Assembly: GCA_022496185.1 (NCBI GenBank)
Contig: WTXG01000180.1
Coordinates: 1 to 64,000 of the forward strand
Direction of reading: 5' to 3'
Length of the DNA stretch: 64,000 bases
Source: Multifurca ochricompacta
Lineage: Eukaryota; Basidiomycota; Agaricomycetes; Russulales; Russulaceae
This document shows, in pieces, positions 20,240 to 32,629 of this stretch. Below the pieces are notes generated by a model that saw only the letters and a list, made by a program, of their open reading frames with translations, searched no databases and was not told the origin of the DNA. Position numbers and translations under genes: made by a program. The number at the start of each line of letters is the position of its first letter. Position 1 is the stretch's first letter.

Positions 20240-20800
20240 ATGGCTGGGCGCAAGACACCGAACACTGCTAAACACACTCCTCCATCTACCACTTCCGAAT
20301 CCAAGCCTACCACCACCTCCAACTCTACTCCTGCGTCATCGACAGCCCTGCAGACCCTCTGGAACGCATACCTCGACACGACTACTTCCCGTCTGAAAAC
20401 CATCGACGCCTTTCTCGTCTTCATTCTTCTGTCCGGCGTCATTCAGTTCGTCTACTGCGTACTCGTGACTAACTTTCCCTTCAACGCTTTTCTCGCGGGG
20501 TGAGCTTTATACACTTTTTCCTATTCTACATTGTCCGTTCACACGGGAATAAGGTTCGCGAGCACGGTCGGTCAGTTCGTGCTCACTGCATCGTTGCGCT
20601 CGCAAGTAAACGCGTCAAGTCGTGCTCTCTTCAAGGATGTGTCACCTGAAAGGTATGTAACCTCCCCCCCGCTGTCCCAACTTAGTCGTATTTGAGCATG
20701 AAATTGGCATGTGACTCATGCCTTCATACACAGGGCGTTTGCAGACTTTGTCGTAGGCTCGATCGTACTGCACTTCTTCGTGTTCAACTTCCTTGGTTAA
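20240..20800 (+). CDS. OST2: Oligosaccharyltransferase subunit OST2/DAD1
   Basis: This is a small membrane subunit of the ER oligosaccharyltransferase, which transfers the preassembled glycan to Asn of nascent proteins. Exons 20240-20499, 20554-20652, 20734-20800 give 426 nt, 141 aa, with good GT-AG borders. After a Thr/Ser/Pro-rich N-terminal tail of about 35 residues come the family signature LWNAYLDTTTSRLKTIDAFLVF, a first hydrophobic helix, NFPFNAFLAGF, a second helix ending RSQVN, and the C-terminal ERAFADFVVGSIVLHFFVFNFLG. That ending is the characteristic DAD1 terminus. The N-terminal tail makes it longer than the usual 110-130 residues. The start is the first ATG after the divergent 206-bp intergenic region shared with the mitoribosomal gene. 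Confidence 0.95.
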
Positions 20801-21991
20801 TTATCACTCCCCTCTGCCTTTTGCCCGATCATCTCTGCCCTGGCCCCCAAAACGCACATCTTATCATGTCCGAGCCAGTCGCAGGGGGAAGCGATTGTTT
20901 TTCTTTTCCGGTGGCTAATATTAAAATGACGAATGACATATTAAAGCAGAGCCGAACAAGCCACAACAGGTCCATATCTATCTGTACACATGCATGTGTA
21001 CGTGCGAGCGATCACGATCAGTCAGTAATTTAGGTAGCCCGATCTTAAAACAGCACGCACATTACATGATGCGAAAGCGACTGGTTGCGAGTGTGTACAA
21101 GGTGTCCATGCATACGTGTATAATCGTACGCGCTCATAACGCTTAGCGCCTCCTTTCAAACGAGCTCGAGCGCTGCACCAAATGAATAAGAAAGTCAGCC
21201 GCGCACGCGAGCACCCCATGAAAAGAACCATGAGGGAAATGCGGACGCACCCCAAAGATCACGACAGCAAAATCAAACGCATATTCGCCTGTTTGTATCA
21301 TGGGGAAAATTTGAGAAAAAGTGCGCGCGGCGCAGTAGAAAGGAAAAGAAAGTTGTTACCGAACTCGAGATATGACCGAAGGAGCTCTATTTACACACAT
21401 AGTTATTGATGATGACGTTTTAATTCCGAGAACAAAACGAAACGAATCACTCACGACGAATGTCCTTGTTTGGTACCAGCGCCAGAGCAGGTCTACAACC
21501 ACACGAATCACAATCACAATCGCACAACCAAAGAAAGACGCGTCAGTCGATAAACTCGGCTCGGACGGGCGCCGAGGGAAGGGGGAGGGGGACAGGCGAA
21601 GGAAGGGAAGGGGGAACGCACGTCAGACCAGTTGTACGCCTGACACCAGCGAGAAAGGCGCTAATGAGAAGGGCATCGATGCCAAGGTGCACAAGTTTTC
21701 CGAACATTTCTTGGTTCTTTTATTTCTAGGTTGGGTAACAAGTTGTTTGAAGGGATTGAGAGAGAGGTTGTGAATGATGTGGTAGGGACAGGGACAGTGC
21801 TTGCCTCGATGAGGCTTTATCTGTAACTGTGTCATGTGATATACATGTGGCATTTAGGCGCAGGACGCAGGCGTGGTGGTGGTGCACAGACTTGACTTGA
21901 CAACTTTACTATTCGTGTACAGGAGGAGTATTTGTATTGTATACAAATAGAATTGCTTTGGTCTCTGAACTACGTCCAGCGTTTACATTTT
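20801..21991. other. Gene-free interval of about 1.2 kb
   Basis: No supported coding sequence. It lies between the stops of two convergent genes (OST2 + and isochorismatase-like -), so it is mainly 3' untranslated and spacer sequence. The open frames in it are short and have no family features. Confidence 0.4.
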
Positions 21992-22986
21992 TTACATTTT
22001 TGCGAGATTCCGGATGGGTAACAACGTCTCCAGCGTTCGAGTCGTAGCATCCTTCTCTTCCTTGATCACTTTAGCGAATTCTTTAAACTTTGGACTTGAC
22101 GATTCAACTTTAAAAGTCAAAGTACGCCATACGCCGGTCAAATAAAGCAACGTAGAAGAAGGGAAGGGAAGCACGTGCCCTGTAGTTGGAATAGTGTGCT
22201 CTCGCTGGTTGAGATTTGCGCGCCTGCCTGACGCATCCGCTCTAGCGCCCAGGGCACTTCTTCCTTATTGCAACTCGACACCCCATCAGCGAGGATGTGC
22301 ACGTCATAGCCACGCTCGAGTAAGTCCAACGTAGACTGCAACACACAGACGTGTGACTGGTAAAATTAACCTTGCGATCAGTATCCAGATCACTCTACTT
22401 GTGGATTGAGATGGAGATGATGCACCTCGATGCCAAGGAGAACGAGTGACTTTAGATTGTGCTTCTCGATTAATGAGAGGACCTCGGGCGTCGCCATCGA
22501 GAAGAGCGTCTTTTCGAATGTGCCAAGGTGTAGCGGGCCAAGCGAAGCCAAGTCGAAACGGTCGTCGGTCTTCCCAAGGCCTGAATGGAAGAATAAATAA
22601 ATAAATAAAGGAGTAGGAAAATGAAGCCTAAGGGAGTGCAACCCTCAATTAGCACTTAAAGCATTATAGCATGGACAAACCTTTGGGGTTTTGCTCTGTG
22701 ACTATCACGGGAACATCATGAATCTGTAAAATTCGGGTGCTGTGAGCAAGAGCCCAAATCAACAGGAAAAGCTCTGTACCTTGGCTGCTTTAAGGAGCTT
22801 ATTCCCAGTGTCGACGAGGGCGTCAAATCCATAAATAGCGGGTCCTTTTTTTATTTTCATTTTTATTCGGTTTTGGTTATTTTTATCATGTCTACCAAAG
22901 ACTGACTTACGAAATTTGGTCTGCACATCGCAGAAGAAAAAGGCCGTTCGACCAGGGATGAGCTTCACAACTCTTGCAGACGCCAT
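21992..22986 (-). CDS. Isochorismatase-family cysteine hydrolase (ISOC1/2-like)
   Basis: This is a small alpha/beta hydrolase of the isochorismatase superfamily; the true substrate of the eukaryotic ISOC group is unknown. Six exons (minus): 22986-22911, 22844-22780, 22723-22681, 22580-22426, 22356-22179, 22107-21992, giving 633 nt and 210 aa, in frame throughout. The catalytic triad is visible: Asp20 in FFFCDVQTKF, Lys85 in GTFEKTLFSM, and nucleophile Cys117 in SHVCVLQ. Other family blocks are PVIVTEQNPKGLG, YDVHILADGVSS and the C-terminal KFKEFAKVIKE. Length is typical (about 200). The last intron (22108-22178) begins GC, a GC-AG intron, if the exon ends as the protein demands. There is no targeting signal. 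Confidence 0.88.
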
Positions 22987-23430
22987 AAAAGTTGGTTGGA
23001 AATGTCAGTGTTGTCAATGTCAATGCCAATGCCAAGTTTTATTGAGCGCTGTTTGTTATTTTCGGATATCTCGGCCTGCGGCTCACAGCGTGGGGCTCGA
23101 ACTTCCGGTGTAAATATATATATAAATGATGAATGACGGTCTGTGAGTGAGTTGAGTTGAGTTGTTTGGAATTGATGGACGAAATGAAACGAATAATAAT
23201 AATAAAGGGTGTTGTTGACTGCTTTCTTTAGTCGCCATCATCTCCTTCCCTTCCCTTCCCTTTCCTTTCTTTTTTTCGTCCCACAACAATTTTACGGCGC
23301 TCGACGGTCTCCTTCCTTTCTTTTTAATCAACCACACGCTTCAACCAGCACTTTCCACTCCTTCCAGCAGAAATTCCTTTTTATTTAAATTGAGAAAGAA
23401 AAAAAAGCAAAAAAAAAACAAAGTGACCAA
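22987..23430. other. Divergent promoter region
   Basis: 444 bp between the starts of the isochorismatase-like gene (-) and the coiled-coil gene (+). It contains polypyrimidine stretches (about 23240-23275) and a poly-A leader (23395-23425) just before the + strand ATG. No gene is seen. Confidence 0.4.
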
Positions 23431-26400
23431 ATGACTGCTATCGTTGACCGCATCGAATCAGCCACTGACAGGATCAGAGAGGATGATGATGACTTCCTCG
23501 CCGACAAGAAGAGGGTAGCGTATTCCTTTTATTTTATTTCTTTTTCGTGTCAACTCAATCACAATTTTACCCAGTTCGAATCTTTCCGACTTGGTGGTGG
23601 AAGCGTTGCACCGTTGTCTCAGACCAAGAGACATTCTCATTCACGCTCCCATTCTCGCAATGTTTCCATTTCCATCTCTCCCTCTCCTCCCCTTTCACTG
23701 GCCTCTTCCTCTCATGACCTCTCATTTTCTTCTTCATCTTCCATTGTTTCTCTTTCGCAATCAGCTTCTACTCCATCCGTGGCGTCAAAGCGGAATTCCC
23801 ACCACCGGCGTCGATCGTCTGTGTCCACTCGCCGCGAGTCGGCGGAGGTCATGGGCGTTGCCTTACCGGCTCTCTCTACATCCAACTCAGAGGACAACAT
23901 GAGCCTCGGCGACAAGGACTCCATTCGTCGGCGGGCGCTTTGGGTTCTCGAGGGCAAGCCAACCCCAGACGGGTTTTCGCCTGTCGAGATACCAGAGCTA
24001 AGCACACCAGAGATCGAAAGGAGGATATCTGAATTGCGTACGCACTTATTCTTTATCTCTTTTCTCCCCAACCTTTTTGGGCTTACGCTTATGTGTTACG
24101 CAGCGAGCAAGCCCTCGTTCCCTCCCGCAATAGGCAGTTTCATACCGGGCTTGAGTGGCCTCACTAATATGCGCGACTCGTTTAGTAGTCGCATGTCTTC
24201 ATCAATCAAAGACCAACTCCATACTCTCGTCGAGGAAGAGGAAGAGGAAGAGGAGCCCAATGTGCCTTTGTTCCAACCCTCTGCGTCCCAATGCGAGTCG
24301 CCCGCTGGGGTAGTTACCTCGCCTGCCACGGTTACCACATCACCCTCTCCTGCGCGTCATCGCCCCGCTGTCCTCAATCTCCGCCCGCTCTCGCTTAGCC
24401 CTGATAAGCTCATGTCGGCTGCCAATGGCGAACTTCCCACTCCAGCGCCTACACCACACCTTCCAAGCCGTCTGGCCTCAAGTCTCTCACACTTACTACA
24501 TCCCCCCCTTTGATCTCCTCACCGCCCGCTACAGATGGTGTTTCCCTCAATGCCACCGCTGCGAATCGTCGCTCTGTTGTCGTTCCCCGACTCATACCTC
24601 GTCGTCTTCTCCTTTTTTTCGTCGGGGCTCTCTGACTGATAGTGCTTCCTCAATCTCTTGGGATCCCTTCGAGGTCCCCCGAAAGCGTAGCAGTATCTCC
24701 TACAAGCCGTCCTTTCATGGCCTTCCGACTCCAGAGCTCACTCCCACAACTGAGCGTCGTGCGTCGACCGGGTCTGATAGCGACTGGGGTCGACCCCCAT
24801 CCCTCCTCTCCAACGAACAGCACTTTCTCTATCAGTCCCATGCTGCTCTTGTAGCCCGCATCTCGGAGCTCGAGCGTACGCTCTGTGTTCGCACCCAGCC
24901 TCGTTCCGTCTTACTTGCCACTTCTGACAACACTTCGAACGGCCCCGAGCCAACCGACGAAATGCTCCGTCTTATCGCTGACCTCAAAGCCGAACGAGAT
25001 GAGTTGAAACGTGATATTGATGGCTGGCGCAAGCGCGTGACCGATCTCCAGGAGCAGACGACTGTACTTATGCATCGCATCGATACTGAGCGCCAAGAGG
25101 CGTGGCTCGCACGTGAGCAACTCGGCTTGCTGAAGATCGAGAGACAAGCTGCCGTTCGTGCTGCCGAGGAAAGCGATGCCGCCCTGGGGAAATTGCAAGC
25201 AGAGCTTGCAGCCACTAATGCGGATTTTCGAGCCATGAAGGAAGAGGCCGATCAGCGTGACAAGGAGATGGCGAATGAATTTGAACGAGTGGAGTCCGAG
25301 CTATCCAAAGAGCGTCGTCGACGCGAGGAGCTCGAAAAGGCCCTTGCAGAGTTAAGCTTGCTCAATACCCCGACCCCAGTTGTTTCCGCGTGTCGCGTGA
25401 TGTCTAACGACTCGATGAGCTCAGCGACGGACGTCGAATCTCTTGATGACCACATAGTAGCTGGACCTGAGCTCAAGGTAGTGCAGGAGGTAGACGAAGA
25501 CGAAGAGACGGATTCGGACCAGGAAAATAACCTTATGGGATACGAAGATGAGGAAGAGGGCGATGAAGGGTTCACCTCGCAGGATGGATCATCTTTCAGT
25601 TCCTTGGAAGATATCCCGCACCCGACAGTGCATTTGGTGCCCTCTGTAGCATCCTCACCCTCCCGCACACCTTCACCTGCATCCCTTCCAGCGCACGCTA
25701 GACACTCCTCGCTCTCGCGCGAGTGGTCTTTCCCGGCAAAGGGTACACCTCATGCGGCATCTCCTCAACACGTGCCCGAGGAGGTCGACCGGTTCTTTGG
25801 ATGTCTCGAGGACATTGGCGACTCGCCGCCGACTTCCGCTGCCGATCCGGACACTGCGAACCCGTTCACCAAGGGCTTCTTTGGCGCCGTTGAAGAAGCG
25901 GAAGACGAACTGCCTCCTTTTGTTCTTCCTGCAGATGTTGGGATCGAAATCGAGTCTCCACCTGCTCAGAATTCGGCACCCATCACGTCTCCTGGGCTTG
26001 GCGTCGTCCATGAGGAGGATGAACTTGAGGACACAAACGCAGTAGAGTTTGTGGGTGAGGAAGATGAAGGCGGGATCACGTTCACCTTCAAGGTCCCTCC
26101 AGCTTCTCCCTCGCCTGCGTCTTCGCAGACACCCTCCCCAACGACACCCCAGGTGTCCGCTCTTCTAGCACGCGAGCCTATACCATATTACGAACCTGCG
26201 AGCGAGGACGACGATGAGACCGCTTTCTCTTTCCCTGCCACATTTTTCGTTCCCCGTATGAGCAATTCACCCCCCTCGCCCTCTGCAATTCCCCGTGCGA
26301 CCATTCTTAAGCGCTTCGAGGGGCCCGCCAAGGAAGCCAGATTTTCCCCTCCGCGCGCCTCGCCATCGCCGCCGGCAGCGCTCGCCCACGTTACTCCATT

Positions 26401-26952
26401 GAGTAGACGTGGCAGTGCACGCCCTTCATTCATTCCACAACCGACCACCAAAACGACGTTTACCCCGCCGACATTTATTCCTCAGCCTACAACCAGGACA
26501 GGACGCATAACATCCAGTATGTAAGTACCCTACGGATGTGAGTATTTTGCTGAACTCAAACGGGAATGGGTTCCAGGTCCCCGAACCAGTCCCAGTCACA
26601 GCCTCCTCGATCTCCATCGTCCGGCGCGGCCACAGTGAACACGAACACGAGTGCGAGCCCTCGTCCGCTCACCGCATTGCAGAGCCTCGCAAGTTTGATG
26701 CCACCACTGTCATCTCCGTTTTCGTGGTCTGGCATGCGCGTCTCGTTATCGTCGGCCGAAAACCCATCAAACAGTAGCGATAGTAACAGCAAAGGTGAGA
26801 GGGAGCTGAAGAAGGTATTTGTATCAAAGGACCGCCAGCTGGCCAAGTTGCGTGAACGCATGGTGGCTGAAGAAAAAGTCGCCGTTGTGGATGGGCATGA
26901 ACAACAGATTGCCCCCTGTAAGCGATGTGTGGACCGCGTCGTGTCCCCTTGA
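23431..26952 (+). CDS. Large Ser/Pro-rich coiled-coil protein (function unknown)
   Basis: I do not recognise the family. Exons are 23431-23514, 23575-24037, 24104-26520 and 26577-26952. The reading frame changes twice in the third exon: at a run of seven C (24502-24508, followed by an apparent TGA at 24511) and at a run of seven T (24613-24619). One extra base in each run would give one continuous product of 1113 codons, a multiple of three. The N terminus is acidic, then comes a long Ser/His/Arg-rich disordered part and a short conserved-looking IRRRALWVLEGK block. A coiled coil of about 180 residues (24820-25365, many Glu/Lys/Arg/Leu heptads) is followed by acidic patches, repeated short Phe/acidic segments (VDRFFGCLEDIG, TKGFFGAVEEAE), and a C terminus with a KDRQLAKLRERM helix and a CKRC pair. 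Scaffold-like architecture is an inference. Confidence 0.7.
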
Positions 26953-29900
26953 TCATGTGCCCCTTGAAGCTGTGGCTCTAACTTTTGCTGCTGGCCTTGT
27001 TGTTGTCGTTTTGTGAATTTGAAATTTTTTTGATGTTGTATGTCGATGTTTTTCTTCTCGTTTCTTGTCCTAATTGGTGTCCCTCCAACCCCCTCTCGAA
27101 TCCCCGAGATCTCATTGTCGCATTTAACGGACAAGATATTGACGAATTGTTGGTATCATTATTTTCTGTCTGTACCATGTCTTTTTCCCTCTCCCGACCC
27201 TACCCATCCTACACTCTGATGAATCTTCCTTATCCTTTTCCTCCTCTGCCCTGCCCCTACTACCCCCCCCTCCCTTTAACTTTCCATAACGCACTTTAAG
27301 CTTAGGGAACAGTAAAAAGGAGTCACGAACAAATCCCTTAACAATTGTTATATCCCCTTCCCCCCCCCGTTTCCGTGCTTTACGAAGGGGCAGAGCCCCT
27401 CCCCTCCCTTCCCCATTATCAAACACACATCCCCCCTTCCTGCCCCCATTACATTGTCAATATCTTAGCGTCTAGTTATTTTTTTGGCGTTAATTCATTT
27501 GGCTTACCCTCTTTTTTTTTCTTGGAATGTTTAATGTTTGAGAGAAAAGGAAAAGGAAAAGGAAAAAGAAAACAAAATATCGGTTGGTGGCGATGATGGC
27601 AACACCGCAGTATTGAATCGTGATTAATATTCTAATTCGAGCGAGCGAGTCCGGCGCATTGTGTTTGGGGTTTTTGTTAGCGTACTTACTTACTTCGCGA
27701 TGTGATCAGCAGCATCAAGTGTACGGGTGGTCCATCGCTATCATCACTGCATCATCATCATCATCGTGGTCGTTATCGTTGTGAATGAAGAATGAAAGAA
27801 TAAAAGTTTCTAATTAGCCTAGTACAAGCTAGCACTCAAAAGAAGCAGGCTAGAGTTGTCTTGTCCGCGGTAGGCGGGCTGACACGCGGGGGGCGGGCGG
27901 CTGCTGCCAGTAAAAGTAAAATATTATATATATAGTATAGTATAATAGTAGTCGTTTGTACATGCGTGTAACGTGTTGCTAGTTACCCTGCTCAAGCTTA
28001 ATCGCTCGTCCGTCTCGATTTATTTTTTTTGGTTGTTGTTCGTGATTATGACGCGCACGCGCCTAAATTTATGCCTCGGAGAGGAGGGGAGGGGAGGGGG
28101 AGGAGGGTACAGATCTAGAGCCGGAGGGTTGGAAGGGTGATTTCCTGGCGCTTGTTTTTTTTGTATTTTTTTTTTTTGGCGGATTGATCTTTACGCCCGC
28201 CCAGTTAGTCGTAGTGGCGGTAGTGGCGGTAGTTTTAATAGTAAGTAGTAAGTAGTAGTAGGTAGTACGCCGTGAGAGAGCGACGCACTGCAGTAGTAGT
28301 TGAACACAAAACAGACACACAGACACACAGACATACAGACACACGGACACAGACACAGACACAGACACAGACACACTTCTCTCATACGGCTAAGAAAAAA
28401 GAAAAATTTGTTCCAAGGCCACATTCGAATATTTTCGGGTTTTTGTAGGTTTCACGGGGCGTGTGTGTGTGAGTGATAACCAATTTACCAGATCGGGTAT
28501 GTAAGGTTTAGTAGTGGTTTTTTTTTCCCAGGGAGGGGGAGGGGGAGGGGTTTACGGTATTTACGCATGATTGACGGAGGTCACGTACTAGGCCAAGATT
28601 GTCAGCGTGTGGCTTTGACAGAAGCTTCAACTGAGAGTGGGATGTGATGCGTTGTATGTAACATCCCAAGTCCGTATTCAAATCGACAGGGCAGCTGATT
28701 CATACGACTATAAACAATGGAGGCAATGCCGGTATATACATTTTGCCAAGTATTTTTTCCATACTGACCTGAGATATCAAACACCTTTTTTTTTTTCTAC
28801 TTTTCCAATCGCGGTGTCAGTGGCTTCGGGTCAACCTTAGAACCCCTCTCCCCTCCCCCTCCCCCCCCTTCCTCCTCCCATCAGTTTGATGGTGACTGGC
28901 GATTGATTTTGTGAGGGGTGTATGTTTTTCTAGGCGAGATCCGAATGGGTCCGTCGGGCTCCATGGGATCGTGTCGCTATCACTACGCTACACATACATA
29001 TAAATCTTTATCTCTAATTCCTATACAATTAAGGAAGCTTCTGTCAAAAGCAAAAGCCTTTTCTTGATTACTACCTTCTACTACCTTCTTACCTCAACTT
29101 GAGCTTACCGCGGTACCTACTTTGAATTGACCAACTCAAAGGAGATAAATTCCCCCCTCCTTAATTGGTTTTTCCCATCTTAATTGCTAGCTACCAGCCT
29201 TTACTTGTTTTAAAAAAAAACCTTTCCGCCCCTCCCCCTCCCTTCGTCGATCCAAAACAGTAACGCGGGTCTGGAACCGGTGAAGTACAAGCTATGAGTT
29301 ATTTTTCAACGAAACTCTTTTTTTTTTCTTCGTTTCGAGGGGAGGGTATTACACCGACGATAAGACTAGTCCAAAACCAATGGATGACAGCAGGGTGTGG
29401 CGCTACCCTGAAGACAAGCCCCATCTGATTTTGAAGGGGGGGTGACCCTGCAAGTCTCTCTTTAACAAAGCAACGACAACACAAAACATACTTCATTTCA
29501 TTCGACAAGCGTGGGTGTGGGCGTGGGCGTGGGCAGGGAGGGCGCTTTCCAATTTTGATTATGTGAGGGGTTTAGTTAACGACTCCGACCGACTCCGAGG
29601 ACCGGGCTGAATTTCTCGTGACCATCGACCCGATGATTCGGTAATTTTATAAAATAAAATAAATATTATAAAATATAAAATAAACTCCTCATGTCCCGAT
29701 TTATCTATCTGTATCTATCTATTTTTTGATAGAAATAATATCAAAAATCAAAAATCAAAAAAATCAAATCGAATATTATTATAATAAATTAATATTATTG
29801 CAATATCAATATCAAAACATCTCAAATCTCAATCAATAGAATATCCATAGATCCAATCCAAATCCTTTCCCCTTCCCCCTCACCTCACCATACTGCGGTT

Positions 29901-30801
29901 CCGATGACTTTCTGCTAGTGCCGGGCTATCAGTCCAATGTCGCATTACATTGATTCATGTCCTGTGCAAAAATGGTTCATGAATGTTCAGCCCAACTTTG
30001 GATATTCCGAGCAAAAAAAAAAAACAACTGAATCCGTCTCCGTATCACTTGGAAGTTCTGTAAAACCCCTTATGAGAATGAGAATGAGAATAAGAAATCT
30101 TTTAGGGAGCATTTTCTATTTTTTTATTATTAGTTTCTTTCTGACACGTGAACGGCGTACACACGGCGCTCCAGGAGATGATGTTCTACCACTCACTATT
30201 CGAGATGATATCAACTGGCCTAGCCGCTCCGCATGCGTATCTGCCGAACCATGACTGGCTACCACCCTCCATCCATTCATAAGAGAGGGCTAGTCCTAGC
30301 CTCAAGGCATAGCTCAATTAATTAGGGACAGCTTCTCAGCGCGCCCGGGGGATTCACTTGACCAATCAATAGTATGACTACGAATACCTTTCTCCCCCTC
30401 CCCTCAAACGTTCAGACGCGCCGTGGCCGCGCTTGGCTAAGCGGTCGCAAACAAGCGTCCTCCGGTTTTCTATGTCCACGCCCCCAAAAAGTCAAAATGT
30501 ATCGCAAAAAGGCAACGGGACCTATGAGCGCTTTGCTCCAGGGAAGCGATGGAAGTGTCAAAAACCTCCATTCACTGACTTTTTCCCTCGATCAATCGCT
30601 AATAATAAAATTATTACTCCTGCCACTGATCCCCAGACTTCTTTTTCAGACTAGTGCATCGTCCAAGGATGGCCTAAAGACCGACACATACGCCGTGCGA
30701 ACTCAGCGGACGTCCCTCTCTCTTTCCATTCTCCTCAACACTCCTAGAGATTATTATTTATCAAAACTCGTTCACCGGGATTCAAGACAATTTGCGCGTT
30801 G
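26953..30801. other. Gene-free interval of about 3.8 kb
   Basis: No credible coding sequence. It holds homopolymer runs, an (ACAGAC/AC)n microsatellite (listed), a strongly AT-rich patch (about 29645-29830) made of TAAAATA words, and CT-rich stretches. The right 400 bp would be the leader and promoter of the Zn2Cys6 gene; a CCAAT (about 30361-30366) occurs there. Confidence 0.4.
28311..28376. repeat. (ACAGAC/AC)n microsatellite
   Basis: Imperfect array of ACAGAC and ACAC units; on the opposite strand it creates spurious Val/Ser/Cys-repeat open frames. Confidence 0.85.
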
Positions 30802-32629
30802 ATGTCGTGCCCAATCCATGACCGTTGTACCTGTTATAGCACTTCCCTTCAAAACACGACATCCATGGCCACCACCAACACCACCGCCAACACCAACACC
30901 ACTCCGGGCTCTTCGCAATTCGCTCCTCAAGCAAGCAACGTCTTCTTCGGCTATGAATGGGCCGCGCCATTAGTTACAACCACCGGAGCATGGTACCCCG
31001 TCGAATCGGTAATCATACAGCCATCTTCGTCACTTTCTGGACAAGCTTTATCACAGTCAGACTCCTACAACCCCGGAAGCACTCACGAATCCCTGCCTCT
31101 TAACCAGACGCATCATCGAGAGCCCCGTGTCTACGGGAACGAGGAGAAACTCACAGCCCCCTTCCGTGATCAGGTGCGTGTTTTTTCCTATGTACCCGCC
31201 GTGCTGGCCCCACAATCTTACACCCAAAGTTAGTTCGTGACCCATCCGTACCCATCACCGTACATACAAAGTATGTCTCGGATGGCCATGCCCAATCGTC
31301 ACCCCGAGCCCCTGGTACCCTTGCTTCATGCGCATCGAGGTGGCGCGTCCTACTTTACAAACTACGACGAGCTCTCGCAGGTCGAGTCAGCGATTAATTC
31401 TGATCCATCCATAGCATTCGATGAACCTCCTCCGCCTTACCCGAATAATGCCTTGCTCGTTCACCCTTTGAATGATGTCTTCTCCCATTCTGCTGTCTTG
31501 CCTGCTGAACGCCTATTCAACGTCGGACACATCACTCCATCTCCCCTGGCACCTGTGCCTCTGCGCCACAGCTCCTTATATCAGGTGCTGAAGCACGAAT
31601 CCCCTGGCTCACCTGCTCTAGGCACGCTACAATCTCGTGCGTCGACACTTGCGCACGCTCTTGAACCGCAGGAACCACAGGTACGGCAGGCACCCTCCCT
31701 ACGCACATCTGCTCTCGGCGGTGGACGAGCTCCTGTGATTGGCGCCTCTGAGTCACCAATGAGTGCCATGAGTAGTGGCTGCCAGATGGCATCAACGTCG
31801 TTCGCTCTTGTGTTGGCAGAACCGACCCTGCCTAGAATTCCTGCCTTACCGGTGACATCTGCACAAGTGGACACCCCTGTTTCCTCCGCAACACCGCCTT
31901 GTGTCATGGTGCCTACGCATAATCTGTCTGTCGTAACGCCTTTGCAGGCTCACACACTAGCACATGTCCTCCCTGAAATGGCTCCTCACGATTACGACAT
32001 GCTCCCGCGCCTCCGTAAGGTAAGCCTTTACAGCCCCTCCCCTCCCCCTTTTTTTTTTGCGTCCTTTTCAAACTATGCCGTATTTTCGCATTCGGATTTA
32101 CGGACATTCATTTCTTTCTCCTGTTACACAGCTCCAACCGGCGCTGTCAGGCTCCGCCAAGGAAGATCAGTCTACTGCGTCAAGTCCGCTCTCGTCATTG
32201 TCGTCGCGCCCTTCATCTTCTACCGGTCTTCCGACCGTATCTATGAGCGACAGCAAGAGTACGCTCGAGTCGGCTTTTACGTTGCCCCTGTTAGGTCGCA
32301 AGCGCCCAGTGTTGAGGGCAAAACTTGCTTGCCTTTTCTGTCGCCGGCGGAAGATACAATGCCGCCCGTTGCGAGGAGGAGATCACCAGGACAATACTTG
32401 CCAGTGAGTTCTTTATTCTTTTCCTGTTGTCTTGAGAGAGAGAGAGAGAGCTGGATGCTGACCATCTTTCACTTTTTTTTATAGGCAGTGCGCGAAGCGG
32501 TGTAGACAGTGCGAGTATCCAGAAATGACATGGCGCGGTCGCGGAAGGAAACGGTCGCGCGTCGAGGCGGAGGAGAGCGATTATGAGGAAGATTCTTCAC
32601 CATCAACGAAGATTAAGCTGGAAGCATAG
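30802..32629 (+). CDS. Fungal Zn2Cys6 regulator with C-terminal zinc cluster
   Basis: This is probably a nuclear DNA-binding transcription factor. Exons 30802-31173, 31234-32019, 32132-32403, 32485-32629 give 1575 nt, 524 aa. Most of the protein is low-complexity (Ser, Pro, Thr, Gln, His) without a fungal-TF middle-homology region. The binuclear zinc cluster is near the C terminus: CLFCRRRKIQC, a 12-residue spacer, then CQQC and CRQC, fitting CX2CX6CX12CX2CX6C. A basic RGRGRKRSR patch (a likely nuclear signal) and an acidic end follow. The last intron splits the cluster between its third and later cysteines. The start at 30802 is the first ATG of the open frame; an alternative in-frame ATG with better context (CCATGGCC) is at 30865. 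Target genes cannot be deduced. Confidence 0.8.

Noticed and set aside
21372..21773. Plus-strand frame of 133 codons between OST2 and the isochorismatase-like gene
   Set aside because: Arg/Gly-rich with no domain, in a convergent 3' spacer.
28069..28424. Minus-strand frame with repeated Val-Ser and Cys
   Set aside because: Translation of the (ACAGAC/AC) microsatellite.
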